Shown one piece after another: positions 1 through 6,160 of a stretch of DNA of 7,484 nt (position 1 is the stretch's first letter; each line of letters begins with the position of its first letter). Source of the DNA: Eubacteriales Family XIII. Incertae Sedis bacterium (GTDB lineage: Bacteria > Bacillota > Clostridia > Peptostreptococcales > Anaerovoracaceae). A program made the position numbers and the translations under genes. The stretch covers positions 1 to 7,484 of the forward strand of contig JAISZM010000018.1 in the NCBI GenBank assembly GCA_031269205.1, written 5' to 3'. Under the pieces are notes generated by a model. The model made no database searches. It saw only the letters and a list, made by a program, of their open reading frames with translations, and was not told the origin of the DNA.

Positions 1-349
1 GTATATCGTACCCGTCGACGATCTCCGTGAGTTCAAGGATGTGATGCTTTTTCAGAAACTGTCCCTCGTCGACGAGGACACAGCTTATATGAGAGTCCGG
101 CCTCGGCGCGCCGTCCTCCTTCAACTTTTCGCTCACGAGTTTGAGTAAATTCGTGTCCTCGTATATCGGAATCGCCTCGCGCTCCAGCCCCGCCTTCGAC
201 ACTATTTTACCGCCCCCGTATCTGTCGTCCACGGACGGCGTGAGGATGAGCGGAAACTTGCCGCGTTCCTCATAGTTGTAGGCGACCTTGATGAGTTCAA
301 GGCTTTTGCCCGCGTTCATAGTGCTGTAACGGTAATATAATTGAGCCAA
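1..349 (-). CDS. tdk: Thymidine kinase, type II (partial, C-terminus beyond left edge)
   Basis: Phosphorylates thymidine, and usually deoxyuridine, with ATP in cytosolic pyrimidine salvage. I read 116 codons by hand from the reverse strand. The start is TTG at 349-347, giving a typical type II TK opening (MAQLYYRYST). The P-loop follows at about residues 9-16 (STMNAGKS), then the lasso-type stretch VDDRYGGGKI (40-49) and the catalytic DEGQF motif at 94-98 with Glu95 as likely general base. TTG is chosen because GGAGG lies 9 nt upstream. The only nearby ATG (319-317) falls inside the P-loop and cannot be the start. The zinc-binding Cys residues and the substrate-binding loop lie outside the window. 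The gene begins 55 nt after trxA stops, with no terminator between, so cotranscription with trxA is likely. The family call is secure; completeness cannot be judged. Confidence 0.95.
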   Translation of the reverse strand, partial: MAQLYYRYSTMNAGKSLELIKVAYNYEERGKFPLILTPSVDDRYGGGKIVSKAGLEREAIPIYEDTNLLKLVSEKLKEDGAPRPDSHISCVLVDEGQFLKKHHILELTEIVDGYDI

Positions 350-358
350 AGCGTTTTG

Positions 359-363
359 CCTCC
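359..363 (-). promoter_or_regulatory. Shine-Dalgarno GGAGG of tdk, fixes a TTG start
   Basis: On the minus strand a perfect GGAGG precedes TTG (349-347) by 9 nt. No ATG or GTG in frame gives a protein that keeps the whole Walker A region, so this site decides the start. Confidence 0.8.
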
Positions 364-404
364 ACACCCCGACGAAGTCCCCGATGTCGATACAGGTCAG
401 CGAA

Positions 405-722
405 TTACAGCAGCGCGTCCACCCGGCTCTTCAACGTAGCCTTGTCTATCGCGCCCGTCACGCGATCCTTGATCTCCCCGTCTTTGAAGAAGATCAGGGT
501 CGGTATGCTCATGACCTGATTGGCCTGCGCTATCCCGTTGTTCTCGTCTATATTTATCTTCGCGAAGGCGACTTTGCCTTCATATTCTTCCGCCGCCTCC
601 GCGAAAATAGGAGCCATCATTTTGCACGGACCGCACCAATCAGCGTAGAAATCCACGACCACCGCTCCGCCCGCGACCGCGTCCGCGTAAGTATCGCCTG
701 TCAGTACCTTGACATCGCTCAT
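405..722 (-). CDS. trxA: Thioredoxin
   Basis: Small cytosolic disulfide reductase, 105 residues, the normal length for a bacterial thioredoxin. The active site is DWCGPC with Cys30 and Cys33. The buried Asp24 that assists thiol chemistry, the cis-proline (Pro74 in SIPTL) and the FFKDGE turn are all present, so it should be catalytically active. It is reduced by thioredoxin reductase in the usual pathway, but no trxB is visible here. An AAGGAAG Shine-Dalgarno lies just upstream of the ATG at 722-720. The gene has its own extended -10 promoter in the gap after gpsA and is followed by tdk. An electron supply to ribonucleotide reductase would link it loosely to tdk through dNTP metabolism; that link is an inference. 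Confidence 0.97.
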   Translation of the reverse strand: MSDVKVLTGDTYADAVAGGAVVVDFYADWCGPCKMMAPIFAEAAEEYEGKVAFAKINIDENNGIAQANQVMSIPTLIFFKDGEIKDRVTGAIDKATLKSRVDALL

Positions 723-768
723 TTCAACTTCCTTTCGTCATTTCGTCAGTCACCGATATGCTTCTATT

Positions 769-777
769 AGTATAACA
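769..777 (-). promoter_or_regulatory. Extended -10 promoter of trxA(-tdk)
   Basis: Read on the minus strand, the sequence is TGTTATACT: a TGn extension directly followed by TATACT (5 of 6 matches to TATAAT). No good -35 box lies 16-18 nt upstream, which is typical of extended -10 promoters. Transcription would begin near 762, giving a leader of about 40 nt before the trxA ATG. The site sits about 40 nt after the gpsA stop. No terminator separates the two, so read-through from the upstream operon may add to trxA expression. Confidence 0.6.
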
Positions 778-816
778 TACTATGCGCTTGGGGCGAAAAG
801 ACCGAGCGCGCAATAT

Positions 817-1830
817 TTAGTTGGCGGAGCAATAACTCTCGTCCCTCGACGGTCTGGTCATGAGGGTGTTGAGCGCTTCGCCCGGCGTTATTTCACCTTT
901 TATCACGCGGTATACGCTCTCCGCTATCGGAAGCTCGACCCCTTTGTCGGCGGCGAGCTTGACGGCCGCCTCTGCCGTAGTTATACCCTCGACGACCATG
1001 CCTATCCTCTCTACGGCGGCCTTAGGCGCCATGCCCTCCCCTATCAATATGCCGCAGCGCCGGTTGCGGCTGTGCATACTCGTACACGTGACGATGAGGT
1101 CGCCTACGCCGGCAAGCCCGGAGAAGGTCTCCGCGCGCGCGCCCATGCTGACGCCGAGCCTCACCATCTCCGCGATGCCGCGCGTCATGAGCGCGGCCTT
1201 CGTGTTGTCGCCGTAGCCCATGCCGTCGGATATGCCCGCGCCGAGGGCGATGATGTTCTTCAGCGCACCGCCGAGTTCAAGCCCGAGCACGTCGGGATTC
1301 GTGTACACCCGGAACCTTTCGGTCGTGAAAACCTCCTGTATGTAGCTCGCCGCGTCCGCGTCGTCCGATGCTGCGGCCACCGTCGTCGGCATCCCGAGCG
1401 CGACCTCTTCGGCGTGGGACGGACCAGAGAGTACGGCGTAGGTATGTCCGGGCGCGTACTCCTTCGCGATCCGGGAGATGGTCCTCAGCGTCTTCAGATC
1501 TATGCCCTTCGCGACGTTGAGTAGTATTGCGCTCTCATTCATATGCCGCGCCGCGGACGTGACGGCCGCGCGGAAATGTTGCGTCGGCACGGCGAACAGC
1601 GCGATGTCCGCGCCGCTCACGGCTTCGCGATCCGTCGGCGTCGTCTTCAGCCCCGCCGCCAGCTTGACCCCCGGAAGGTACCTGCTGTTCCTGCCGTTGT
1701 CCCTTATGTCGGCTCTCACGTCCTGATCTATATCCCATATGCGCACGTCACGCCCGGCCTCCGCGAGAAGATTCCCGAGAGCGGAACCCCACGAACCCGC
1801 GCCGACGACGCCTATTCTAGCGTTTGACAT
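817..1830 (-). CDS. gpsA: Glycerol-3-phosphate dehydrogenase [NAD(P)+]
   Basis: Reduces dihydroxyacetone phosphate to sn-glycerol-3-phosphate, the backbone for phospholipids; cytosolic. With the ATG at 1830 it has 337 residues, the usual length. The Rossmann fingerprint GAGSWG is at residues 10-15. VAKGI with Lys108, LSGPSHAEEV (134-143), ELGGALKNII with the likely catalytic Lys191, and SRNRRCG (254-260) follow in the expected order. An in-frame GTG lies one codon upstream (1833-1831), but AAGGAG at 1838-1843 is 7 nt from the ATG and only 4 nt from the GTG, so the ATG is preferred. The start lies 14 nt inside the end of plsY, so the two are probably translationally coupled. Its product is the substrate of PlsY. 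It is the last gene of the five-gene run. Confidence 0.97.
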   Translation of the reverse strand: MSNARIGVVGAGSWGSALGNLLAEAGRDVRIWDIDQDVRADIRDNGRNSRYLPGVKLAAGLKTTPTDREAVSGADIALFAVPTQHFRAAVTSAARHMNESAILLNVAKGIDLKTLRTISRIAKEYAPGHTYAVLSGPSHAEEVALGMPTTVAAASDDADAASYIQEVFTTERFRVYTNPDVLGLELGGALKNIIALGAGISDGMGYGDNTKAALMTRGIAEMVRLGVSMGARAETFSGLAGVGDLIVTCTSMHSRNRRCGILIGEGMAPKAAVERIGMVVEGITTAEAAVKLAADKGVELPIAESVYRVIKGEITPGEALNTLMTRPSRDESYCSAN

Positions 1831-2506
1831 CACTCCGCTCCTTGCCTGGTTTCCCGTCCCTCTGCCTGTCCTTGTTACCGAAGCTCATCTCAGGCTCAGT
1901 ACCTCCGATCAATCTGACTATATTCTCTCTGTGGCCGACGACGATCAGCACGATGATCGCGAGCATCGGCAGCGTGTCCCTAGGATCCAGGAAGTACGAT
2001 ATCGGCACGCCGCACGCGCATGATATCAGCGTCCCCGCCGAAACGCGCTTCGAGGCCGCGGCCGCGACAAGCACGATCGCGAGAAGTATGAGCGCGAGCC
2101 GCGCGTCGAAGGCGAGCATGACGCCGAAGCACGTCGATACGCCCTTGCCGCCGCTGAATCTGTAGACGGCCGGCCAGATGTGTCCGACCACCACGAGCAC
2201 GCCGCAAAGCATACCGAACGACGTCCCCGCGATATGGGCTACTGCCAGAGTAGGGACGAAGCCTTTCAGGACGTCGATGATGAAGGTCAACACCCCTGCC
2301 TTTTTCCCCACCGTGCGCATGACGTTCGTCATTCCCGCGTTGCCCGAGCCTTCACGCTTGACGTCGACGCCGTAAGCCCGGCCGATGATTATCGCGGGGT
2401 TGATGTTCCCGATAACATAGCAGCCCGCGGCGACGCCGATAAGCAACGCGGGCGGCAGACCCGTATGCGCGAGCGATTCGATGTGATTCGCGAGTATCGA
2501 CGTCAT
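1817..2506 (-). CDS. plsY: Acyl-phosphate:glycerol-3-phosphate acyltransferase PlsY
   Basis: Integral membrane enzyme that transfers a fatty acyl group from acyl-phosphate to glycerol-3-phosphate, making lysophosphatidic acid; its usual partner PlsX is not in the window. The protein has 229 residues with several hydrophobic segments (about 20-42, 70-92, 97-112, 135-152, 157-172, 178-192). The family's cytoplasmic motifs are present: GSGNAGMTN (53-61), GHIWPAVYRFSGGKGVST (108-125) and HRENIVRLIGGTEP (192-205). After the last motif comes a polar, charged tail of about 24 residues that makes it a little longer than the typical 200 or so. The start ATG overlaps the der stop as ATGA, with GGAGG (2514-2518) 7 nt upstream. 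The gpsA start is embedded in its 3' end, which pairs substrate maker with consumer. Confidence 0.96.
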   Translation of the reverse strand: MTSILANHIESLAHTGLPPALLIGVAAGCYVIGNINPAIIIGRAYGVDVKREGSGNAGMTNVMRTVGKKAGVLTFIIDVLKGFVPTLAVAHIAGTSFGMLCGVLVVVGHIWPAVYRFSGGKGVSTCFGVMLAFDARLALILLAIVLVAAAASKRVSAGTLISCACGVPISYFLDPRDTLPMLAIIVLIVVGHRENIVRLIGGTEPEMSFGNKDRQRDGKPGKERSDVKR

Positions 2507-3840
2507 AAAGCGTCCTCCCCTTTCTCGCGAAACACAAACCGTATCGGCGTGCCGACGAACCCGTAGACATCCCTTATCCTGTTCTCGATATAGCGCGCGT
2601 AGGAAAAATGTATGAGGTCGCGGCTATTGACCTGAAATGAGAACAGCGGCGGCTTTACCCCCACCTGCGTCGCGTAGTATATCTTCAGGCGTTTACCTTT
2701 GCCCGACGGCGGCTGCTTCATGAGTATGGCGTCCTGAATGAGGCTGTTCAAACGACCCGTGGAGATGCGCATGGCACGGTTCTCGGCGACGACCTCCGCC
2801 AAGTCCAGAACATTACCGAGCCGCTTCCCCGTCGTCACCGAGATGAACGCCTCCGGCGCGTAACTCATGAACGGCAATTCCCCGCGAACCTTCTCGCGGT
2901 ATTCCTCGAGCGTGCCCGTCTCCTTTTCAATGAGGTCCCATTTGTTTATGACGACGACGACGCCCTTGCCCGATTCGCTCGCGAGTCCCGCTATCTTCTT
3001 GTCCTGCTCCGTGACCCCGTCCTGAGCGTCTATCATGAGCAGACAGACGTCGCTGCGCTCTATCGCCGCGATGGATCGCGCGACGCTGTAGCGCTCGATG
3101 TTCCCCGTCACCTTCGCGCGCCGCCTGATACCGGCCGTATCGACAAGGACGAATTTGCGCCCCCGGGACTCGAACGGCGTATCGATGGCGTCACGCGTCG
3201 TACCCGCTATATCCGAAACGATGAGCCGATTCTCGCCGATGAGCGTGTTGATCAGGGAACTCTTTCCGACGTTCGGCTTGCCTATGACGGCTATGCGTAT
3301 GGCTCCGTCGTCGTCTTCGCCTTCTCCCTCGACATCCTTCGCCTCGGGGAGACCGCCGGCTATGGCGTCGAGCGCGTCGCCGAGTCCGGTCATGTTCGCC
3401 GCCGAGACGGGGATGGGATCGCCGAGTCCGAGTTCGTAAAAATCGTAAACCGCGTCTGACGACTTGCCAGAGTCCTCCTTGTTTACGATGAGTATCACGC
3501 GTTTGCGCGTACGCCTGAGTATCTGCGCGACATCCTCGTCCGCAGGCGTGAGACCCTCCTTGCCGTCGACCATGAACACGATCAACGCCGCCATGTCCAT
3601 CGCGGCCTGCGCCTGCTCGCGCATCAGAGCGGGAATTATCTCATCGGTATCGGGGTCGATGCCGCCCGTGTCGACGAGCGCGAAGCTCCTGCCGTTCCAT
3701 TCGGTCTCCGCGTACACGCGATCGCGCGTGACGCCCGGCGCGTCGTCGACTATGGAGACGCGGCTTCCGGCGAGCCTGTTGAAAAAGGTGGACTTCCCGA
3801 CGTTAGGTCGTCCGATTATGGCGACTATAGGCAGACTCAT
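2503..3840 (-). CDS. der: GTPase Der (EngA), 50S ribosome assembly factor
   Basis: Essential tandem GTPase that acts in late 50S subunit maturation; cytosolic and ribosome-associated. It has 445 residues, as expected. G domain 1 shows GRPNVGKS (10-17), DTGG (57-60) and NKED (120-123). An acidic linker (about 166-179, rich in Glu and Asp) follows. G domain 2 shows GKPNVGKS (187-194), DTAGIRRRAKV (234-244) and NKWD (299-302). The C-terminal KH-like domain spans about 355-445 and ends in the usual region around the YGFVGTPIRF segment. All GTP-binding motifs are intact. Its ATG overlaps the ftsY stop as ATGA, and its own TGA overlaps plsY in the same way, so its translation is probably coupled on both sides. 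The nearest Shine-Dalgarno (AGAGG) is only 4 nt from the ATG, which also suggests dependence on coupling. Confidence 0.98.
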   Translation of the reverse strand: MSLPIVAIIGRPNVGKSTFFNRLAGSRVSIVDDAPGVTRDRVYAETEWNGRSFALVDTGGIDPDTDEIIPALMREQAQAAMDMAALIVFMVDGKEGLTPADEDVAQILRRTRKRVILIVNKEDSGKSSDAVYDFYELGLGDPIPVSAANMTGLGDALDAIAGGLPEAKDVEGEGEDDDGAIRIAVIGKPNVGKSSLINTLIGENRLIVSDIAGTTRDAIDTPFESRGRKFVLVDTAGIRRRAKVTGNIERYSVARSIAAIERSDVCLLMIDAQDGVTEQDKKIAGLASESGKGVVVVINKWDLIEKETGTLEEYREKVRGELPFMSYAPEAFISVTTGKRLGNVLDLAEVVAENRAMRISTGRLNSLIQDAILMKQPPSGKGKRLKIYYATQVGVKPPLFSFQVNSRDLIHFSYARYIENRIRDVYGFVGTPIRFVFREKGEDAL

Positions 3841-4745
3841 AAAGCCTCTCTTTCAAATATGCTCTCCGCGAAGGACGCGGGATCGAAGGGTTCGAGGTCG
3901 TCGGGTTTCTCGCCGACGCCGATGAACTTGACGGGCAGGTCGAACTCGTCGGACACGGTGATGGCGACGCCTCCCTTGGCCGTGCCGTCGAGCTTGGTTA
4001 TGACGAGTCCCGTGATGTCGGCCACCGTCCCGAATTCCTTCGCCTGGCTGACCGCGTTCTTCCCCGTCGTCGCGTCGAGCACGAGCAGATTCTCCCTCGC
4101 CGCTTCCGGATACTCGCGCCCTATGACCTTGCTCATCTTTTCGAGTTCGCTCATGAGGTTGCGCTTGTTCTGCAGACGGCCGGCTGTATCGCATATGAGC
4201 ACGTCGATATTTCTCGCCTTGGCCGCCTTGATGCTGTCGAAGACGACGGACGAGGGATCTCCGCCCTCCGCTCCGCGTATCACCTCGACGCCCACGCGGT
4301 CCGCCCAGACGGACAGTTGGTCGGCCGCCGCCGCGCGGAAGGTATCAGCCGCCGCGAGCAACACGGAACGTCCCTGCGCCTTGTATCTCCGCGCGAGCTT
4401 GGCTATCGTCGTGGTTTTGCCGCCGCCGTTCACGCCTATCATGAGCACGATGAGCGGATACGCGTCCGCCATCTTCAGGCGCTCGCCCTTATCGACGAGC
4501 GATCTGACGATGAGCGATATCCGCTCCTCGACATCCTCCGGCTCCGAAATGCGCTGTTCGCGCACATCCTCGCGCAACCGCTCTATGATGTGCGTCGACG
4601 TATCCATGCCGATGTCGGAAGTTATGAGTATCTCCTCGAGTTCCTCGAGTAGGTCTTCGTCAACCTTGGGCCGCCGCGTGACGGCGTCCGTGATGCGCTG
4701 CTGAAGTCTGCCGAAGAAGCCTTTCCTGTTCTCTCCAAACACCAT
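3837..4745 (-). CDS. ftsY: Signal recognition particle receptor FtsY
   Basis: SRP GTPase at the inner face of the membrane; it docks Ffh-bound ribosomes for cotranslational insertion of membrane proteins. The protein has 302 residues and lacks the long acidic A domain of the E. coli protein, as in many Gram-positives. The N-terminus (about 8-25) has a GFFGRL segment followed by basic residues, a likely amphipathic membrane-targeting helix. The N domain helical bundle spans about 28-90. The G domain shows GVNGGGKT (104-111), DTFRAAA (134-140), DTAGR (186-190), TKLDG (250-254) and GVGE (276-279). The start ATG shares one base with the ilvA stop (TGATG), and GAGG (4754-4757) lies 8 nt upstream. 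Neither ffh nor smc, frequent partners elsewhere, is adjacent here. Ffh is the main alternative, but the C-terminal M domain is absent. Confidence 0.98.
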   Translation of the reverse strand: MVFGENRKGFFGRLQQRITDAVTRRPKVDEDLLEELEEILITSDIGMDTSTHIIERLREDVREQRISEPEDVEERISLIVRSLVDKGERLKMADAYPLIVLMIGVNGGGKTTTIAKLARRYKAQGRSVLLAAADTFRAAAADQLSVWADRVGVEVIRGAEGGDPSSVVFDSIKAAKARNIDVLICDTAGRLQNKRNLMSELEKMSKVIGREYPEAARENLLVLDATTGKNAVSQAKEFGTVADITGLVITKLDGTAKGGVAITVSDEFDLPVKFIGVGEKPDDLEPFDPASFAESIFEREAL

Positions 4746-5983
4746 CAGTATATCCTCGTCACGGCGTAACCCTCGCCTTCGAGCGCATCGAGTATCTCTC
4801 TGATGTGTTCGGGTCCGTTCGTTTCGACGGTCATCTCAAGGGCGACCTTGTCCGAATACCTATCGACGGCCTTGAACTGGTTGTGCTCAAGTTCGATGAC
4901 GTTTGCGCCGAGATCCGCGAGCAGCGTCGCGACGGCGACGAGTTGTCCCGGCCTGTCGGGCAGCTCGACGGAAAAGCACATGATACGGCCTCTGCTGATC
5001 ATGCCCTGGTTGATGATGGAACTCAGCGTCACCGTGTCTATATTGCCTCCGCTCATGACGCACACGATCTTCTTGCCCGGTTTGGCCCTCTTTTTCAGGC
5101 CCGCGAGAGGAACCACACCGGCCGTTTCGGCTATGAATTTGTGCTTTTCTATCACGAGCAACACGCTCTCCATGATGTCCTTTTCGGATACGGTCACTAT
5201 GTCGTCCACGTATTTTTGCGCTATCGCGAACGTCAGGTCGCCGGGCTGCTTCACGGCGACGCCCTCGGCGGCCGTCCTCACCTCGGCGAGGCGGCTCACG
5301 CGCCCTTCCTCAAGCGATATCTTCATGGAGCGCGCTCCCTTCGGTATGACGCCGATGATCTTCACCTTCGGATTCAGCGCCTTGGCCGCGAGCGCTATGC
5401 CGCCGATGAGTCCGCCGCCGCCTATCGGCACGAGCAGTTCGTCCGCGTCCGGGAGTTCGTCAAATATCTCGAGTGCAATCGTGCCCTGGCCGCAGACCAC
5501 GGAGTAATCGTCGAACGGATGTATGAACGTGAAATCGTTACGCTCGGCGAGTTCGACCGCCTTGTTGTAGCTCTCGTCGTAGACGTCGCCGTAAAGTATG
5601 ACGTCGGCCCCGTACGCCTTCGTCGCGTTGACCTTCAGCAGTGGGGTGACGCCGGGCATGACGATGGTGGCGGGGCATTTCATCATGCGCGCGGACATCG
5701 CGACGCCCTGCGCGTGATTGCCGGCCGACGACGCGATCACGCCGCGCTCCAGTTCCTTCCTGTCGAGATTCGATATCTTGTTGTAGGCGCCGCGAATCTT
5801 GAACGCCCCCGTCACCTGCAGATGCTCGGGCTTGATATACACGCCGCAGCCGTATTCCGCGCTGTAAAAATCGCTGAAAATGAGCGGAGTCGGCCGTATG
5901 ACCCCCTCGAGAACGGACGCCGCGCGCCGTATCTCCGAGAGGTGATCCTTTTTCATGTAATGGTTTACCTGCTGTTTGTTCAT
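4745..5983 (-). CDS. ilvA: Threonine ammonia-lyase with C-terminal ACT domain
   Basis: PLP enzyme that deaminates L-threonine to 2-oxobutyrate and ammonia, the entry to isoleucine synthesis or to threonine catabolism; some relatives also use serine. It has 412 residues from the ATG at 5983. The PLP lysine is Lys62 in GAFKIRGAYN. SSAGNHAQG (85-93) binds substrate, GGGGLIGG (188-195) binds the cofactor phosphate, and SGGN is at 311-314. A single ACT domain (about 333-408) follows, the form with one regulatory domain rather than the long two-domain E. coli IlvA or the ACT-less TdcB. The symbol ilvA could equally be tdcB by local convention. An ATG 18 nt upstream (6001) is in frame but lacks a Shine-Dalgarno, whereas AAGGA sits 6 nt before 5983. 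It heads the operon with ftsY and is divergent from miaB. Confidence 0.94.
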   Translation of the reverse strand: MNKQQVNHYMKKDHLSEIRRAASVLEGVIRPTPLIFSDFYSAEYGCGVYIKPEHLQVTGAFKIRGAYNKISNLDRKELERGVIASSAGNHAQGVAMSARMMKCPATIVMPGVTPLLKVNATKAYGADVILYGDVYDESYNKAVELAERNDFTFIHPFDDYSVVCGQGTIALEIFDELPDADELLVPIGGGGLIGGIALAAKALNPKVKIIGVIPKGARSMKISLEEGRVSRLAEVRTAAEGVAVKQPGDLTFAIAQKYVDDIVTVSEKDIMESVLLVIEKHKFIAETAGVVPLAGLKKRAKPGKKIVCVMSGGNIDTVTLSSIINQGMISRGRIMCFSVELPDRPGQLVAVATLLADLGANVIELEHNQFKAVDRYSDKVALEMTVETNGPEHIREILDALEGEGYAVTRIY

Positions 5984-5989
5984 GTATTT

Positions 5990-5994
5990 TCCTT
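5990..5994 (-). promoter_or_regulatory. Shine-Dalgarno AAGGA that decides the ilvA start
   Basis: On the minus strand AAGGA lies 6 nt before the ATG at 5983-5981. It falls inside the first codons of the longer reading that begins at 6001, whose own upstream region shows no purine-rich site. This favours the shorter protein. Confidence 0.7.
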
Positions 5995-6013
5995 TTGTCA
6001 TTGCTCGGGAAAC

Positions 6014-6022
6014 ATTTTATCA
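6014..6022 (-). promoter_or_regulatory. Probable extended -10 promoter of the ilvA-ftsY-der-plsY-gpsA operon
   Basis: On the minus strand the sequence is TGATAAAAT: TGn followed by TAAAAT (5 of 6 matches to TATAAT), without a convincing -35 box. Transcription would begin near 6007, about 24 nt before the preferred ATG. That is too close to the upstream ATG at 6001 for normal ribosome loading, which again supports the shorter ilvA. Confidence 0.5.
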
Positions 6023-6041
6023 CGGCAGCGGCCGGTTATGC

Positions 6042-6069
6042 TTGATTTTTTGTAATTCCGTATTATAAT
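6042..6069 (+). promoter_or_regulatory. Sigma70/sigmaA-type promoter of the miaB leader
   Basis: TTGATT (6042-6047), a 16-nt spacer, then a perfect TATAAT (6064-6069). Transcription would begin near 6076. This is the strongest promoter match in the window. It points into the structured leader and miaB, and lies back-to-back with the ilvA promoter. Confidence 0.75.
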
Positions 6070-6075
6070 GAAGCC

Positions 6076-6160
6076 ATAGAGACAGCCGCTTCGGATTGGC
6101 GGCTCGCCCTCTGACTACAAGGGTTGGAATCCGCCTCTACCGGGCGGATTCTGTTTTACG
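6076..6160 (+). ncRNA. Structured miaB leader: candidate attenuator or small RNA (class unknown)
   Basis: About 85 nt from the predicted transcription start to the miaB ATG. Three stems can be drawn: AGCCGC/GCGGCT (6084-6089 with 6099-6104, 9-nt loop); CCCT/AGGG (6107-6110 with 6120-6123); and the terminator-like stem at 6127-6151. CGGATT in the loop of the first hairpin (6092-6097) is complementary to AATCCG in the terminator's 5' arm (6128-6133). GGCGG (6098-6102) is complementary to CCGCC (6131-6135). Folding of the first hairpin and of the terminator may therefore interact, as in an antiterminator switch. I do not recognise a known riboswitch, T-box, SRP RNA or 6S RNA. It could be a cis-regulator of miaB, a short independent RNA, or partly chance pairing in GC-rich DNA. 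Confidence 0.4.
6127..6157 (+). terminator. Intrinsic-terminator-like hairpin just before miaB
   Basis: GAATCCGCC (6127-6135) pairs with GGCGGATTC (6143-6151), nine base pairs around a 7-nt loop (TCTACCG), then TG and TTTT at 6154-6157. The U-run is short, so termination would be partial. The stem ends 9 nt before the miaB ATG, where a Shine-Dalgarno would normally sit. It may terminate the leader transcript, hinder ribosome loading, or both. Confidence 0.5.

Noticed and set aside
784..809. Possible hairpin GCGCT/AGCGC between gpsA and the trxA promoter
   Set aside because: Only five pairs around a 16-nt loop, with no U-run downstream on the minus strand, so it is not a credible terminator.
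709..1524. Plus-strand open frame of about 271 codons opposite gpsA
   Set aside because: Antisense to an intact gpsA; low-complexity basic protein with no motif.
4805..6055. Long plus-strand open frame of about 416 codons opposite ilvA
   Set aside because: It is the antisense of a gene with full PLP-enzyme and ACT motifs. Its translation is rich in Arg, His and Asp with no recognisable fold, as expected from GC-rich codon bias.
6062..6067. A second TATAAT on the minus strand, overlapping the miaB -10 box
   Set aside because: It arises because ATTATAAT is nearly self-complementary. There is no -35 box or TG extension upstream on the minus strand.
6068..6079. Mini open frame ATG-Lys-Pro-stop upstream of miaB
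   Set aside because: It overlaps the -10 box and precedes the predicted transcription start, so it would not be transcribed.
6136..6145. TCTACCGGGC matches a string in the guanine (purine) riboswitch
   Set aside because: Here it lies in the loop and 3' arm of the terminator-like hairpin. The P1, P2 and P3 helices and the other conserved purine riboswitch bases are not present around it.
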